Shown here piece after piece: positions 9,086-18,582 of a stretch of DNA of 31,592 nucleotides; the stretch's first letter is position 1; each line of letters starts with the position of its first letter. The translations under genes and the position numbers were made by a program. This DNA is from Apostichopus parvimensis (Eukaryota > Echinodermata > Holothuroidea > Aspidochirotida > Stichopodidae), in assembly GCA_000934455.1 (NCBI GenBank), contig KN882373.1:175945-207536 (forward strand), read 5' to 3'. Below the pieces are notes generated by a model that did not search any database, was not told the origin of the DNA, and worked only from the letters and a program-made list of their open reading frames with translations.

Positions 9086-11961
9086 CCAAAAAACATGAGC
9101 GGTACTCTCTAAGCTTTCACAGCCGGTCCTTGGGCACAGTCCATCACCCAAATCGCCAATGATACCTTTTTAGATTGGTCACCAAGGCACCATGTGCAAT
9201 TCTACAGGCAAAATCACGGTGCCTGCAACCATTCAGCCTTGAATGCACCGAACGCCATACTTCGGCAGAATGACGTCCCTGTACAAAAATTGCATTCAAG
9301 GCCCTATCCCGCAAGGAACTGTGAACGAGGGCCGGCCGTGACAGGTCAACAGGGGGCAACTCAATCAGAGCGGAGCAAATGACACGCACCACCCTGCTTG
9401 GAGTACTACTATGCGGTTCTCTGTTGCTAAACAGCGCCGGGACCCATCGACGCAAGTGCAACCCGCCCAAAAACAAATAACAAAAAGGTCAATTTACTTC
9501 CCAGATGAACCACCCCTAACCCCCCTTCTCCAGTTTTTGGTACATTACCGACCTTTTGACAAGCTCTGTACCACCCGACCAAATAAATGAAAATATCGCT
9601 CTTCAACCGCACCAGGACGCGACGCGGAATTGGATACACCGCGCCCGGGTACCACAAGATGGGCGAAACAAAACGATTAACAACGGTGACTTTCCCCAAG
9701 ATCGAAAGCCAGCGGGTGCCAAAGGTTTCGAGCCTGCTCTCAAATACCTCAGCCCTCTCGTTCCAGGTGACATCACAAGGTGCATCGTAGCCGTAGGGCA
9801 AAGGCCCTTTGTCTTTTCCGGATTCAACTTCGCCCCGGTAGCTCTCTCAAAGATAGATAATCCTGCGAGAGGGCACGAAAGGAGCCCAGACTCGAAACAA
9901 CACACGTGACGTCGTCATCTGCATATTGAACGCATTTCACTTTGGCACCCCCTGGCACAACGAATGGAACAAGTCTTGAGTCCCTTTCCAAAAGACGAGA
10001 GAGGGACTCGCTAAAGAAAACAAAGTAATGGAGACAGAGGGCACCCCTGGCGCACCCCCCTCTCCACGTTAAAAACCTCCGAACAAAACCCATTTACGAT
10101 AACAGAACTGAAATTTTCCTGATACAAAACAGAAATCCATTTACGAAAAACCGGGTGCAACTGAAACGTATCCAGTACGTTCATCAAAAAACCGCGATCC
10201 ACCATGTCAAAGGCCTTCTGCTGGTCAAGAGAGACCAATCCACATGGCAGATCACGCTCAATAACAAAGTCGGTCAAGTGTGCGCATGAACCACAAGTTC
10301 TGCTGGATGCAATGACCCTTCACTGCACAAGTCTGGAGATCACCCACAAGATGCGGCATAGCCAGTGCAAGGCTGTTGCACAAAGCCTTAGCCAGCAACT
10401 TATTGTCCACATTTAACAAGGTGATCGGACGCTTGTTATGAGGATCCAAGAGGTCCCCAGACTTGGGCAGCTAAGTAATCATGCCCAGACGTTGACTTTG
10501 ATTTAACAGTCCGTTTTGGAAGGCGCCTTCGAAGACGGCTCTGATGTCGGGTCCTATTATTGCCCAGAAGGTTCGGTAGAACTCCCTCGGAAGCCCGTCC
10601 GAACCCGGGGACTTGCCATTCTTCATCTTCGAAAGCGCCTTCCAAAGCTCAACAGTGGTTGTTCCGCCCCCCCCCAAATATCATTGACCTCGTGGGGAAC
10701 AGTTTTGGAGATTCCCCTCAATAAATCGGCCTGTGCCGACCAGTCGACATTGCCACGCGTAAACAAACTCGAATAATAATCTTTATATACGCGGACAATG
10801 CCGTGAGGGTCACTAACCACGGTCCCATCAGTAGCGCTCACAGATGGGACGCGTCTGTCACCCGCCGATGAGCTAACGGACTGGTAAAACCTCAGTGAAG
10901 GGCGTTCCTCGGCTTCCACCGCTTCGACACGGGCCCTGACGCGGGCACCGTGGTACTTTTCATCGAGATAAGTCTGCAAAGCGATGACAGCCGAAGGGTC
11001 GCCAAACTTCACCTCCGCGCACAGCTTCGAGAATTTTTCTCTCCGACGCCGTGCGCGGGTCACGCAATACTGAATTGCGGAGCGTTTGATGCGCAACTTG
11101 ACATCGTCCCACCATTGGGATGTAGAGACAAAGGCCGGCTTCAAGGTTTGCCATCCTTTGTACCTGGTTTCGAAACCTTGGCGGAACTCTTCCTCGCCAA
11201 GTATCTGACAGTTAAGCTTCCATAGGCCCCGCCCGATCGGGAAAATGGAAAGCAAAACAAACCGTGCTAGAACAATGTCATGGTCAGAGAGCGGACAGCT
11301 CAGTGTCACGCAACCCGAAAATTTTCAACTAACGGGCGCATAAACTCGATATATCCTGGAGGCATCTTCCCTGTTAGGCCTCACCCACGTGTACCCCGTA
11401 CTACACGGGTGCATATGCCTCCAGACATCTGCTGAAAGGTGTGCCGAAGTAAATCTGTCCAGTTCTGTGATCCCAGCGTCAGGACTAGCAGACACAGAAG
11501 CCCCGAGTCTGTCAAGACCCGAGTCTGGGACACAGTTAAAGTCTCCGACCATGACACATGGTGCACTACCAGGAACACAGGAAGGCAGCGTGATAAAAAA
11601 ATCTCGTCTAGCAGAAGGCCGATTGGGAGCATACACTGTGCAAAGGGAGATGTTACCCTGTGGATACTTGAATAGAATGCAACCAATCGGCCCTCGTGAT
11701 CCGTCTCCACCCTAGTGGCACAACCCGCCTGACGAGGTGACAAATGGATGACAGGTGCCACAGGATGAAGACGAACCAAACGAAGCATGCAGCCCACCAC
11801 CCCACTCATAAGCCCATAGAGGGACATCTTCTTCCAGAATGTGTGTTTCTTGCAGGCAAACGCAGTCGACCTCCATTGACTTACTGGAAAATGCGACTGC
11901 GCTTGCGATGATCCCTCATGCCATTCAAGTTCAAAGTGGCAACTGAAAGTGTATAGGCCAT
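8918..11961 (-). pseudogene. Tx1/L1-clade non-LTR retrotransposon ORF2 (APE endonuclease, reverse transcriptase, C-terminal Zn motif), broken
   Basis: ORF2 starts at the ATG at 11961-11959; the first codons give VATLNLNGMRDHRKRSR, the usual APE start. APE signatures follow: QETHILEEDVP in a shifted frame, GDFNCVPDSGLDR and SDHDIV. A GLWKLN linker leads to RT motifs: KNGKSPGSDGLPREFY, RPITLLNVDNKLLAKAL, SLDQQKAFDMVDRGF, RGVRQGCPLSPLL and the catalytic YADD at 9914-9925. The end carries a Cys/His motif (CPRTGC...H...C), as in L1/Tx1 ORF2. At least five frame changes break it, so it cannot make a full protein. The element is 5'-truncated near 12230 and loses its last part at the fold-back. Confidence 0.85.
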
Positions 11962-12230
11962 GAGAGGGCAATGGGGCAAAACAACGCCGACGACGATTCC
12001 GTTAGCTTCAAGCGCGCGCTAGACGACATATCATCGTCCGAGTCGTCACTTGAAGCCGATCTTTTTAGAGAGGGTTCCCTCATCTCGTCGTACCAGCTCG
12101 TCCCAGTGGCACGCTTCGCCTCGATGCGCCAGAGAAATCTCTGGAGAAGAAGCACCGCAAATATCCTTTTCTTTGGCGCCGATGGGCCTGCACTTTCATC
12201 TGTCACAAATCAAAACCAAATTGGTTGGTT
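11931..12230 (-). pseudogene. C-terminal remnant of retrotransposon ORF1
   Basis: Upstream of ORF2 and in another minus frame, about 92 codons end at 11931, overlapping the ORF2 start by about 30 bases. Such an overlap is usual in Tx1/L1 elements. The tail is rich in Ser, Asp and Lys (KRSASSDDSDDDMSSS). No RRM or zinc knuckle remains because the element is truncated near 12230. Assignment rests on position and order, not on a recognised domain. Confidence 0.5.
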
Positions 12231-12888
12231 GATACAGTATTTTGAATTCAGTGTAAGCCTGGAGCCATGTGCTTGGTAGGGCATAGTTAGTAACCCGCAC
12301 ACTAAAAAGGTTTGAGAACACATGCAACCCTACTTGACATGATTTTCAATCCTTAGAGAAGGCCTCACCGTACATGCATCAAAATCAAATAAACCAAGCC
12401 AAATGGTTTCATATGAAATATTTTATTCCAATTTTTTTAAAGAGCTGTAATAAGACTTCGTGCTACTAGATTTAGTGCCATGCTGATGCTATATAGCTGC
12501 AAACTTTCAAATCTCAACTCGCTTTGTTAGGTGTACAAAATACACGAAGGGATCTGAGATTAGGCAAATACTGTAGCATTGTTTAGACCTATATACTTAG
12601 TGGCCTGTATATAAGCTACATTACACGCTGCATTTGTTTGTGTGCCAGTACTACCAGCAACCATAGAGACATGCTGTGGGCTTAGGCCATGTTTTGAATG
12701 AATCCCCAAAATTAATGCCGACATTGAATATTGATAGGCCTAACGTTAGTCTGCCTATCGAACCTACACTGGTGTTGATTTCATTTCTTTGTATAAATGG
12801 TATGCAATAAATGCTCCTCAAACTATTTTCTTGTGTTGCCCATTTTGGCATACACTGCATTTAGGGCACACTTATAGGTTAACATATG
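12231..12888. other. Non-coding stretch
   Basis: No gene is supported; the sequence is AT-rich with one TAGGCCTA at 12735-12742. The pyrimidine-rich CCTTTCAG before 12898 looks like a 3' splice site for the relic exon that follows. Confidence 0.4.
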
Positions 12889-13110
12889 TCCTTTCAGGTT
12901 GCATACAGCACAAGGTGGAGGAAACATTAATGGGCTGACAGATGGAGAAGGCATGGAAAGGTTGTGGTCTTATTGAAGAAAATTTCCCCACATAAGCCAA
13001 ACAAATTACCCCTTCGCATCGCATCGAACTTCGCTGATGCACTTCGCCACTTTGCCATGGGAAAGGTTTGCAACCAAGGTACGCTTCATCGTATCCCATG
13101 AGTTTTCCAA
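12889..13110 (+). pseudogene. KDZ (Kyakuja/Dileera/Zisupton) transposase relic
   Basis: Codons 12929-12973 read NGLTDGEGMERLWSY, the signature near the end of the catalytic domain of KDZ transposases; its acidic DGE is characteristic. The next codon is TGA (12974-12976). Continuing in another frame gives RIASNFADALRHFAMGK, matching the family's usual R.D.L.DAL.HF...K continuation. A likely 3' splice site, CCTTTCAG, precedes the block, and a third frame supplies the residues just before it. At least two frameshifts and one stop make it non-functional. Only this exon is recognisable; the rest of the transposon is not seen nearby. Confidence 0.7.
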
Positions 13111-13818
13111 ATTTTAGCCAATTAACCCATCCCCGATGAAATACAGCTTATTGATGTCATCACAAATTAGTGTGGGCGAAGGTCGGAGATGGCACTTCCC
13201 AAAAGTTACCATCTCGGCATCTGTTTGCCTATAGCTAAGATCAGTCATCAATGGCACTCTTTAGGCCTTCTTACTTGCATCAACACATTGTTATTTTGAG
13301 ATGTTACAGTTTGGGTATGGAAATTTCATTTCCCTGCCAAAAAGGGACCTACTCTGGGCCAAATGAGCTGAATGGGTGAGCCATGTATTTGTCTGTATGT
13401 TCCCTACTTGTGTGTTGAAAAGAGACAATGGCGGTTTGTACGCAAACAGTTTCAATTATGTTATTTATTCAGCTTATGGTTTAACGAGGTGTACAGAGTA
13501 ATGACTAGATGAAAAGCATGTCAGAATAATGTTATTAAGTTGTTGCTATATTAGGCAGCAATCAAGTTTGTGACGCACATCGAGGGGTGGACGAGAAAAC
13601 AGTAAAATCGTGAAAAGAAAATGTTTCTCAACTGATATTTAGCTTTCACATGGCAACAACTTGGCCTTTGACTCGCAATTATAGATGAAAATTAATTCGT
13701 TAATATTTCAAAAATGCTTGTTGACAGGGGTGATGAGGAACGTGTTTGTTTTGTTGTACCACCGTAAATTTTTCGCGAAATGTAACTAGGCTAGTCTGTA
13801 CAGTAGTGTCAAACCGAC
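13111..13818. other. Non-coding stretch
   Basis: No coding feature recognised. It could hold intron or 3' sequence of the KDZ relic but no motif supports that. Confidence 0.4.
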
Positions 13819-14130
13819 ATGGCGTTCGTAGCAACTACCAGTAAGTCAGTTCCTACGGGATATGAAAACGCCTTTAAATGCTACATGTGCATTTCACGTC
13901 AAACCAATGAGCAAATTCCAAAGTTCAATCTCAGCACACGGTCAAGATTTCTTGATTTCGTCTTAAAATGGCATTCTCTGAGCGGTGAGCAACATTTTAG
14001 ATAGCAACCAATTTGGTTGCCAAGAGTTGCGACGACATTCCCCTACCCATCCTGCCACATGGAGGATATCATAACGTCTGCTACAGTCGGTTTACTGACA
14101 AACAGAGGTATAACGAAGGCGATAACTACT
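13819..14130 (+). pseudogene. Cys/His zinc-binding-type domain relic (CxxC...HxxCY)
   Basis: The ORF from the ATG at 13819 gives KCYMCISR, IPKFNLSTRSRFLDFVLKWH and then stops at 14002-14004. A second frame from 14004 continues the domain with CDDIPLPILPHGGYHNVCYSRFTDKQRY. Together the Cys pair and the HxxCY suggest a zinc-binding unit common at the N-terminus of hypothetical metazoan proteins in transposon-like genes. A single frameshift between about 13985 and 14003 separates the halves; the GT...AG found there would make a 17-base intron, too short to be real. Function is unknown. Confidence 0.5.
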
Positions 14131-14621
14131 GTTTTCGCTCAACTAGTACTAGGCCCTAGTAGTAGTAGTACATTAAAAATTTAAACGCAATATAGGGCAT
14201 TGGTCCTTTGATTGGACATATATGCCTAGGTCCAGTACTAGTTTGGTCCGATTTTGTTACCTAATACTTTTTAAAGGAGAACTGAAGGCAAGACATTAAG
14301 CCATTGTTACTTGTTTCCCACCATTCAAAGACGAATATAACATAATCATACCAACCACATTTCTTTCTTACGAGATAATTAATTTTTAATTCGGCGTTAC
14401 GGCTGACTTCCCCCGGATCATGGAATTCGCCATGTTAATGTTAATCAGCGTGAATCCGGGCTTTTTGTTACGTAGTACATGGACAACTTGCATTGTTTAC
14501 GTTTCGCTTCGCGAATGCACACTGTGTGAAATTTCACTAACTCAACTGTTAGTAAATATATATTCATGTTGCTAATTCTCAAATTATTTAAACGATTTGA
14601 TCATTATTGTGTTTATGAAAG
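14131..14621. other. Non-coding stretch
   Basis: No gene is supported. It contains short TAG/CTA repeats (about 14150-14170) and AT-rich DNA. Confidence 0.4.
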
Positions 14622-14753
14622 ATGGCTGGACCTGTTCCTTACGACTATGAACCACGTTTTAACGCATCAGAGTTACTACCAAATTGCAAGGATTGTATTC
14701 TACGTCTACAAGTGAAATACCTAACGTTACTACTACTATGCCGCCTGCGTTAG
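14622..14753 (+). other. Small ORF, possible first exon
   Basis: A 43-codon ORF starts with an ATG in a good context (A at -3, G at +4). Its first residues, MAGPVPYDYEPRF, recall the N-terminus of some P2X7-like or zinc-finger hypothetical proteins of invertebrates that begin MAG.PY.FEP. No clear splice donor follows and the end is low-complexity (CTA repeats). It may equally be chance. Confidence 0.2.
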
Positions 14754-14779
14754 GCCTAACGTTACTCTAGTGTACAAGC

Positions 14780-15184
14780 CTATAAGGCTATAGCCGATAG
14801 TCAATTAGGTCCCTATGCATACTAACCTCATCAATGTCTGAAGTTTGCTGTCTCTTTACACTAAGTTTTCGAGGGGCAGCTGCATGGTGGTGGTCGATGA
14901 GAGAAAATATTGGGGACGCCGTCTTGTTTAAGTTTTTTTTGGGTTTGGTAGCCCATTACTTTGGCCCTAATGTCCTCCTCGAAACAATCGCTGGTGAAGT
15001 GATCTTCACAAATGACATGCTCCTTCGACCACTCATAATTTTTGTCTAAAAACTTCTCCACTTTAACGGAGACCGCCCATTTCTTGAAAAGATCGGGTTT
15101 TTTCTCCGGATTTGGGAACCAAAACATTGATTTCTTTACTCGGGAAGAATGGTTACTACAACCGAAAGCCTGACAGTACGGTAT
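14780..15184 (-). pseudogene. THAP zinc-finger domain (C2CH), isolated
   Basis: The minus strand reads a complete THAP domain: CQAFGCSN (first Cys codon at 15175-15173), FWFPNPEKKPDLFKKWA, CEDHFTSDCF and DGVPNIF. These supply the C2CH zinc ligands, the conserved Trp and Phe, and the closing AVPTIF-like box, about 90 residues as usual. The expected start codon is ATA (15184-15182) where THAP proteins normally have ATG just before the Pro; an in-frame TGA lies three codons further upstream. After the domain a one-base frame change would continue to a Lys/Arg-rich tail, followed by a possible donor GAG|GTTAGT near 14828. No DDE domain is recognisable beside it. Confidence 0.7.
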
Positions 15185-15926
15185 TTTGTTTCACCTTTGT
15201 TGTTCTACTACTATAGTACTAGCCTAAATAGTAAATAAATACACGACGTACGTACGCGTAACGCTAGCAGGTACAGTATAACAACACACTGCACTTACAC
15301 ATCGCGTCACCGATCGCACACAAATCAAGTTGTCCAGGTAGTACGTCATCCGTGACCCAGGTCACGGTTATTTGCATATAAATGGCGATCTCCATAATTC
15401 AACTTCAATGGGCGCCGTTGGCGGGATTTTAAAATTTCAAAAGGTTCAAAGGGATCAAAAACTGTTTCATTTGAAAGAGAATGGTTAAATTAACAATTAG
15501 GTCTATGATTACGTGCTGCCTTCAGTTCGCCTTTAATGACATATTATGATGATGTTACCGTGGTTCTCTTGTTGATCACCACCAAAATATTATCATACGA
15601 CATAGGCTAGCCTCTACTCTAGTGTAACTAATTGTTACAAACGAGTTTTGAAAAGGAAAGCACCGCAGGCTAATATGTTTGTCACATAGGCCTTCTTTGT
15701 TAAGGGTTCACTGGGAATGCAATAAGATGTGAAACTGTGGGTTGCAATTTAATTAGGCAGATGTACAGTAGTATACTGGCACTAGCCTAGCAGCTTTCTG
15801 TGTTAGGGAAAGTTGCGAGTTATGCACGTGGTAACTGTAATTGAAAGTTCTTACACTGCAGACCCTGGCATTGGAAGTTACTTGTGTTCACAAAATGGTC
15901 CACATGGTTCTGGTGTAGTACTTTTG
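15185..15926. other. Non-coding stretch, possible regulatory DNA
   Basis: No coding feature. The left part has CpG-containing sequence, a short palindrome and an octamer/TATA pair described separately. The right part borders the second nuclease-like copy; residues before 15927 do not align with copy 1. Confidence 0.4.
15352..15383. promoter_or_regulatory. Palindrome, octamer and TATA-like cluster
   Basis: GTGACCCAGGTCAC (about 15352-15365) is a near-perfect inverted repeat with AGGTCA-type half-sites. It is followed by the octamer ATTTGCAT (15370-15377) overlapping TATAAAT (15377-15383). These resemble nuclear-receptor, POU and TBP sites. The cluster lies about 170 bases upstream of the minus-strand THAP domain, but no transcript is seen on the plus strand. 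It is suggestive only. Confidence 0.25.
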
Positions 15927-16021
15927 ACGTTTCAGCGGTTAGCAAATGTTGTTCTAACACGAATTTTTAACATTGCTAGACTCAGTAAATCATCAGCAGT
16001 GTCTATCAAGACTGCTGAAAG
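15927..16021 (+). pseudogene. Nuclease-like TE gene copy 2, 5' part, cut off by a retrotransposon
   Basis: The plus frame reads TFQRLANVVLTRIFNIAR and then VSIKTAER. Copy 1 has TFHNFAFVILRRLVNCAR and VSIKNAER at the same place, so about half of the residues agree and most others are similar. About 12 residues between the two blocks are missing here. Reading stops matching at 16021, and the next part of the gene resumes at 18588 beyond the non-LTR element. Position, order and strand all fit one gene split by an insertion. Confidence 0.6.
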
Positions 16022-16025
16022 AAGA

Positions 16026-16037
16026 AAGATGGCTGCC
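16026..16037 (+). promoter_or_regulatory. YY1-like site at the retrotransposon 5' end
   Basis: AAGATGGCTGCC fits the YY1 consensus AANATGGCNGC. It lies about five bases from the inferred 5' end of the element. Human L1 has a YY1 site close to its first base that sets its start of transcription, so the placement is suggestive. The element boundary itself is inferred from the 9-bp duplication. Confidence 0.4.
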
Positions 16038-16129
16038 GTTAGGTTAACGTCACAGTCAGGCGAAACTGTGGATATTTTTATGATACTTTTTAAGAAAAAC
16101 CAAACTACCAAACGACTGATCCGCTCTCA

Positions 16130-16241
16130 GCCCCCTTGCATCGGGACTGTGACTGTGTGATCATCGTCGGGTGTGCATCACCATTCCCCTCGAAAGGGGA
16201 CAGATACTACACATGATCTTAGCCAAAAGGCCGAGAAGCGA
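16130..16241 (-). pseudogene. U2 snRNA-derived segment
   Basis: On the minus strand, 16241-16200 matches the first 42 or so bases of U2 snRNA (TCGCTTCTCGGCC...) with one visible change (CAAG to CATG). The branch-site recognition GTAGTA is intact. The next bases form a hairpin CCCCU-UUCG-AGGGG (16199-16186), which may stand for U2 stem IIb with stem IIa deleted. The remainder down to TGCA (about 16137) is diverged; no Sm site (AUUUUUG) is seen. It is therefore a pseudogene or a U2-headed repeat, not a working snRNA. It sits in the 5' region of the L1-like element, antisense to it. Confidence 0.75.
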
Positions 16242-16482
16242 AACTGGATATTTTTAGGATATTTTGATATACAGAAACCCTGGTTTGAAGAAAAGAAGAA
16301 AACAAAACGTAAGAGGGTAACCTAGGCTTAAATAGGCTTATGAAAATGTACATTATATTGCTATACAGCCTATACGTATGTCATGCTTGTACACTGTTGG
16401 ACAGTATAGCAGTTCCGCCAGGATACTATATTGACCGTCAAGTACGTTAGTTAGTTACGAACAAGAGAAAACAAGCAGAACA

Positions 16483-17228
16483 ATGGACGAGAAACTGGAC
16501 TGTATATTGGAACAACTATCCAAGCTACAAGTTATGCCTAAACAATTAAATAATTTGAATTAACGCCTTTTAATGATGGAGGAGAAGCTGAAGTCGATGA
16601 ATGGAGCGATTACCGATATGGCAGAGTCGGTTGAGTTTATGGAGAATGATGTGGAGAAGGTTAAAGCCGATTATAAACTTAAAGCAGATAAGACAGAGGT
16701 AACCACAATAGATGAAAAACTATCGATGGCAGAGAATTCGAGTCTTTCTAAAGTTCAGATGTTAGAAAATCGATCACGTCGTAAGAACTTGATTTTCTAT
16801 GGTATTCCGGAAGCAGTTCAATTAAGAGAACGCTGGTCTTCTGAGCGCTTCATTACAAAGGAAATTGTAAAGGATTTGACGGGATTGCAGGTCAATGAAA
16901 AAGATATCGAAAGGGCTCATAGAATACCAAGAGGTCCAGTGATCGGGAACATCAAGTCCAGACCAATCCAGGTGTGTTTTAGTCGTTATTCTGACCGTGA
17001 TGAGATCTTGCATTCAGCCAAGCTTTTCAAGGGAAAACCTTACAGATCGTTATCGCGGATGATGTTACCCCAACAGTGCGAGATGCAAGAAAGCGACTGC
17101 GTCAAAGCCTAGAGGTTGTTAAAAATAGACCAGGGGTAAAATAAGCTTTTATCCCATGGACTGTCCCAGCTTCGCTAATTGTTGTAAAGGAAGATGGTAC
17201 TCGACAGAAACTTCTTCATGTTGATTGA
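16483..17228 (+). pseudogene. Retrotransposon ORF1 protein (coiled coil, RRM, C-terminal domain), broken
   Basis: From the ATG at 16483 the frame meets TAA at 16561-16563, then continues from the ATG at 16573 for 179 codons. An N-terminal heptad-rich coiled coil is followed by NRSRRKNLIFYGIPE and IERAHRIPRG, typical of the RRM of L1-type ORF1p. At about 17045-17052 the frame shifts. The other frame gives DDVTPTVRDARKRL and a C-terminal domain with PWTVPASLIVVKEDG, ending at TGA 17226-17228. In L1 this protein is a trimeric RNA chaperone packing the element RNA. Two lesions inactivate it. Confidence 0.8.
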
Positions 17229-17499
17229 AGTCTGTTTTGTGGAGTTTATTATGAAGATCAAGTTATTATGAAGCTCATCATTATAGAGCTCATTTTGGAT
17301 ATTATTTTGTATGTTTATTACGTTTACGCCGTGAGATTGATATTTCGGTTTCTATTCATGGATTGGAACAATACTATAATGTCTATTCTGTACTTTATTA
17401 TGGACTTTATCATGATACGTGTTATGGATAATACTTCTTTTCAGGAGCATTGCCTTGAAATTTGTTAGGATAATTATTGAAAAAACAAATATTAATCAA

Positions 17500-18430
17500 A
17501 GTATGGACACATTTAATTATCAACATATTAATAATCCTTTGTCTAAACAAGTGATTTTAGATATTATGGATAATGATGATTTAGTAGATGTGTGGCGGGT
17601 TTATCATCCAACTGAACGGAAGTTCACTTGGTGTCAGAAGAATCCATTTAAGCAAGGTCGTAAATATATTTTTTGGGTTTCTTCTGGGTTATTGAATATT
17701 GTAGTAAACTCTTCTATTTTATATTGATATAGGTCTGATCACTCTTTAATTAGCACTACGTTTAATTTCTGTAATATCAAGACAGGGAGGGGGTATTGGA
17801 AATTTAAGAATTCACTACTTGATGATGACCAATTTATTTGTATGATAACAGATACAATTAGGGATACCATAAATCAATACGCCTGGTTTGATCTATAATA
17901 GAGAGAATGTTCATTCCATTTGTAAAAGAAACATTTCTAAAGATGGTTTTACTGTAGAGTTTTATAGGTATTTTTGGTTGGACTTTTCTGACTACATCTC
18001 TTATTGATGGTTGAGAATTCTTTATTATCTGTTACACGACTGGGGGTAATTTCAAAGGGTGATAAGCCTAGGAATTTGTTGATAAATTGGAGACCTATAA
18101 CTCTACTTAATGTTTGTTATAAAATTGCGTCAGCTTGCATTACAAATCGTATTAACTCTGTTCTTTCTCAGCTTATTTCGTTTGAACAAAATGGTTTTAT
18201 GAAAGGTAGATATATAGGTGATTGTATCCTTACTATTTATGATACAATGTTTAATCTTGAAAAAGTGCATCATCCACGACTTTTATTTGCAATTGACTTT
18301 GAACCGAAAATTACAAGTGTTTTTGGATTGCTTGACTTTTTGAAAGGTTACTTTAGCTTACAGAAATGCATTTTTACATCTAGTATGAAAATGATTGGGA
18401 CCGATATTGGGAGCCTTGGGTAAACTTATT
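17500..18430 (+). pseudogene. Retrotransposon ORF2 remnants (APE end, RT start)
   Basis: The start of APE is missing; 17229-17500 codes nothing recognisable. From about 17510, MDNDDLVDVWRVYHPTERK and FTWCQKNPFKQGRK are the late APE region, followed after a stop by YRSDHSLI and GRGYWKFKNSLL. At 18004-18423, GVISKGDKPRN, WRPITLLNVCYKIASACI and QNGFMKGRYIGDCI are the fingers of an L1-like RT. It then ends in FAIDFEPK, where the catalytic D.KKAFD motif would begin; the palm, YADD and C-terminus are deleted. At least three frame breaks. Confidence 0.75.
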
Positions 18431-18582
18431 GGGGATTAACATTCAAAACTACTAAAAGATATACTTTCCCATTGCATGGGATTATATGTATTTGAATTAT
18501 TTTTGTGTTTACAAAGCAAGATGATACATGTTGATTGACGTTTTTGTTTGTACTAAAATGAGAGTTGAACAAAAATAAATAA

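Noticed and set aside
9556..11715. Several plus-strand ORFs of 60-120 codons
   Set aside because: They lie opposite the APE and RT domains of the Tx1-like element and have no own motifs.
13985..14000. 17-base intron (GT...AG) in the Cys/His relic
   Set aside because: Far too short for a spliceosomal intron; a single frameshift is simpler.
15813..15926. Upstream extension of copy 2 (residues before TFQRLANV)
   Set aside because: The frame is open but its residues do not align with copy 1, so I limited the call to 15927 onward.
16130..16241. Working U2 snRNA gene
   Set aside because: Only the first 42 bases fit; no Sm site and stem IIa is missing.
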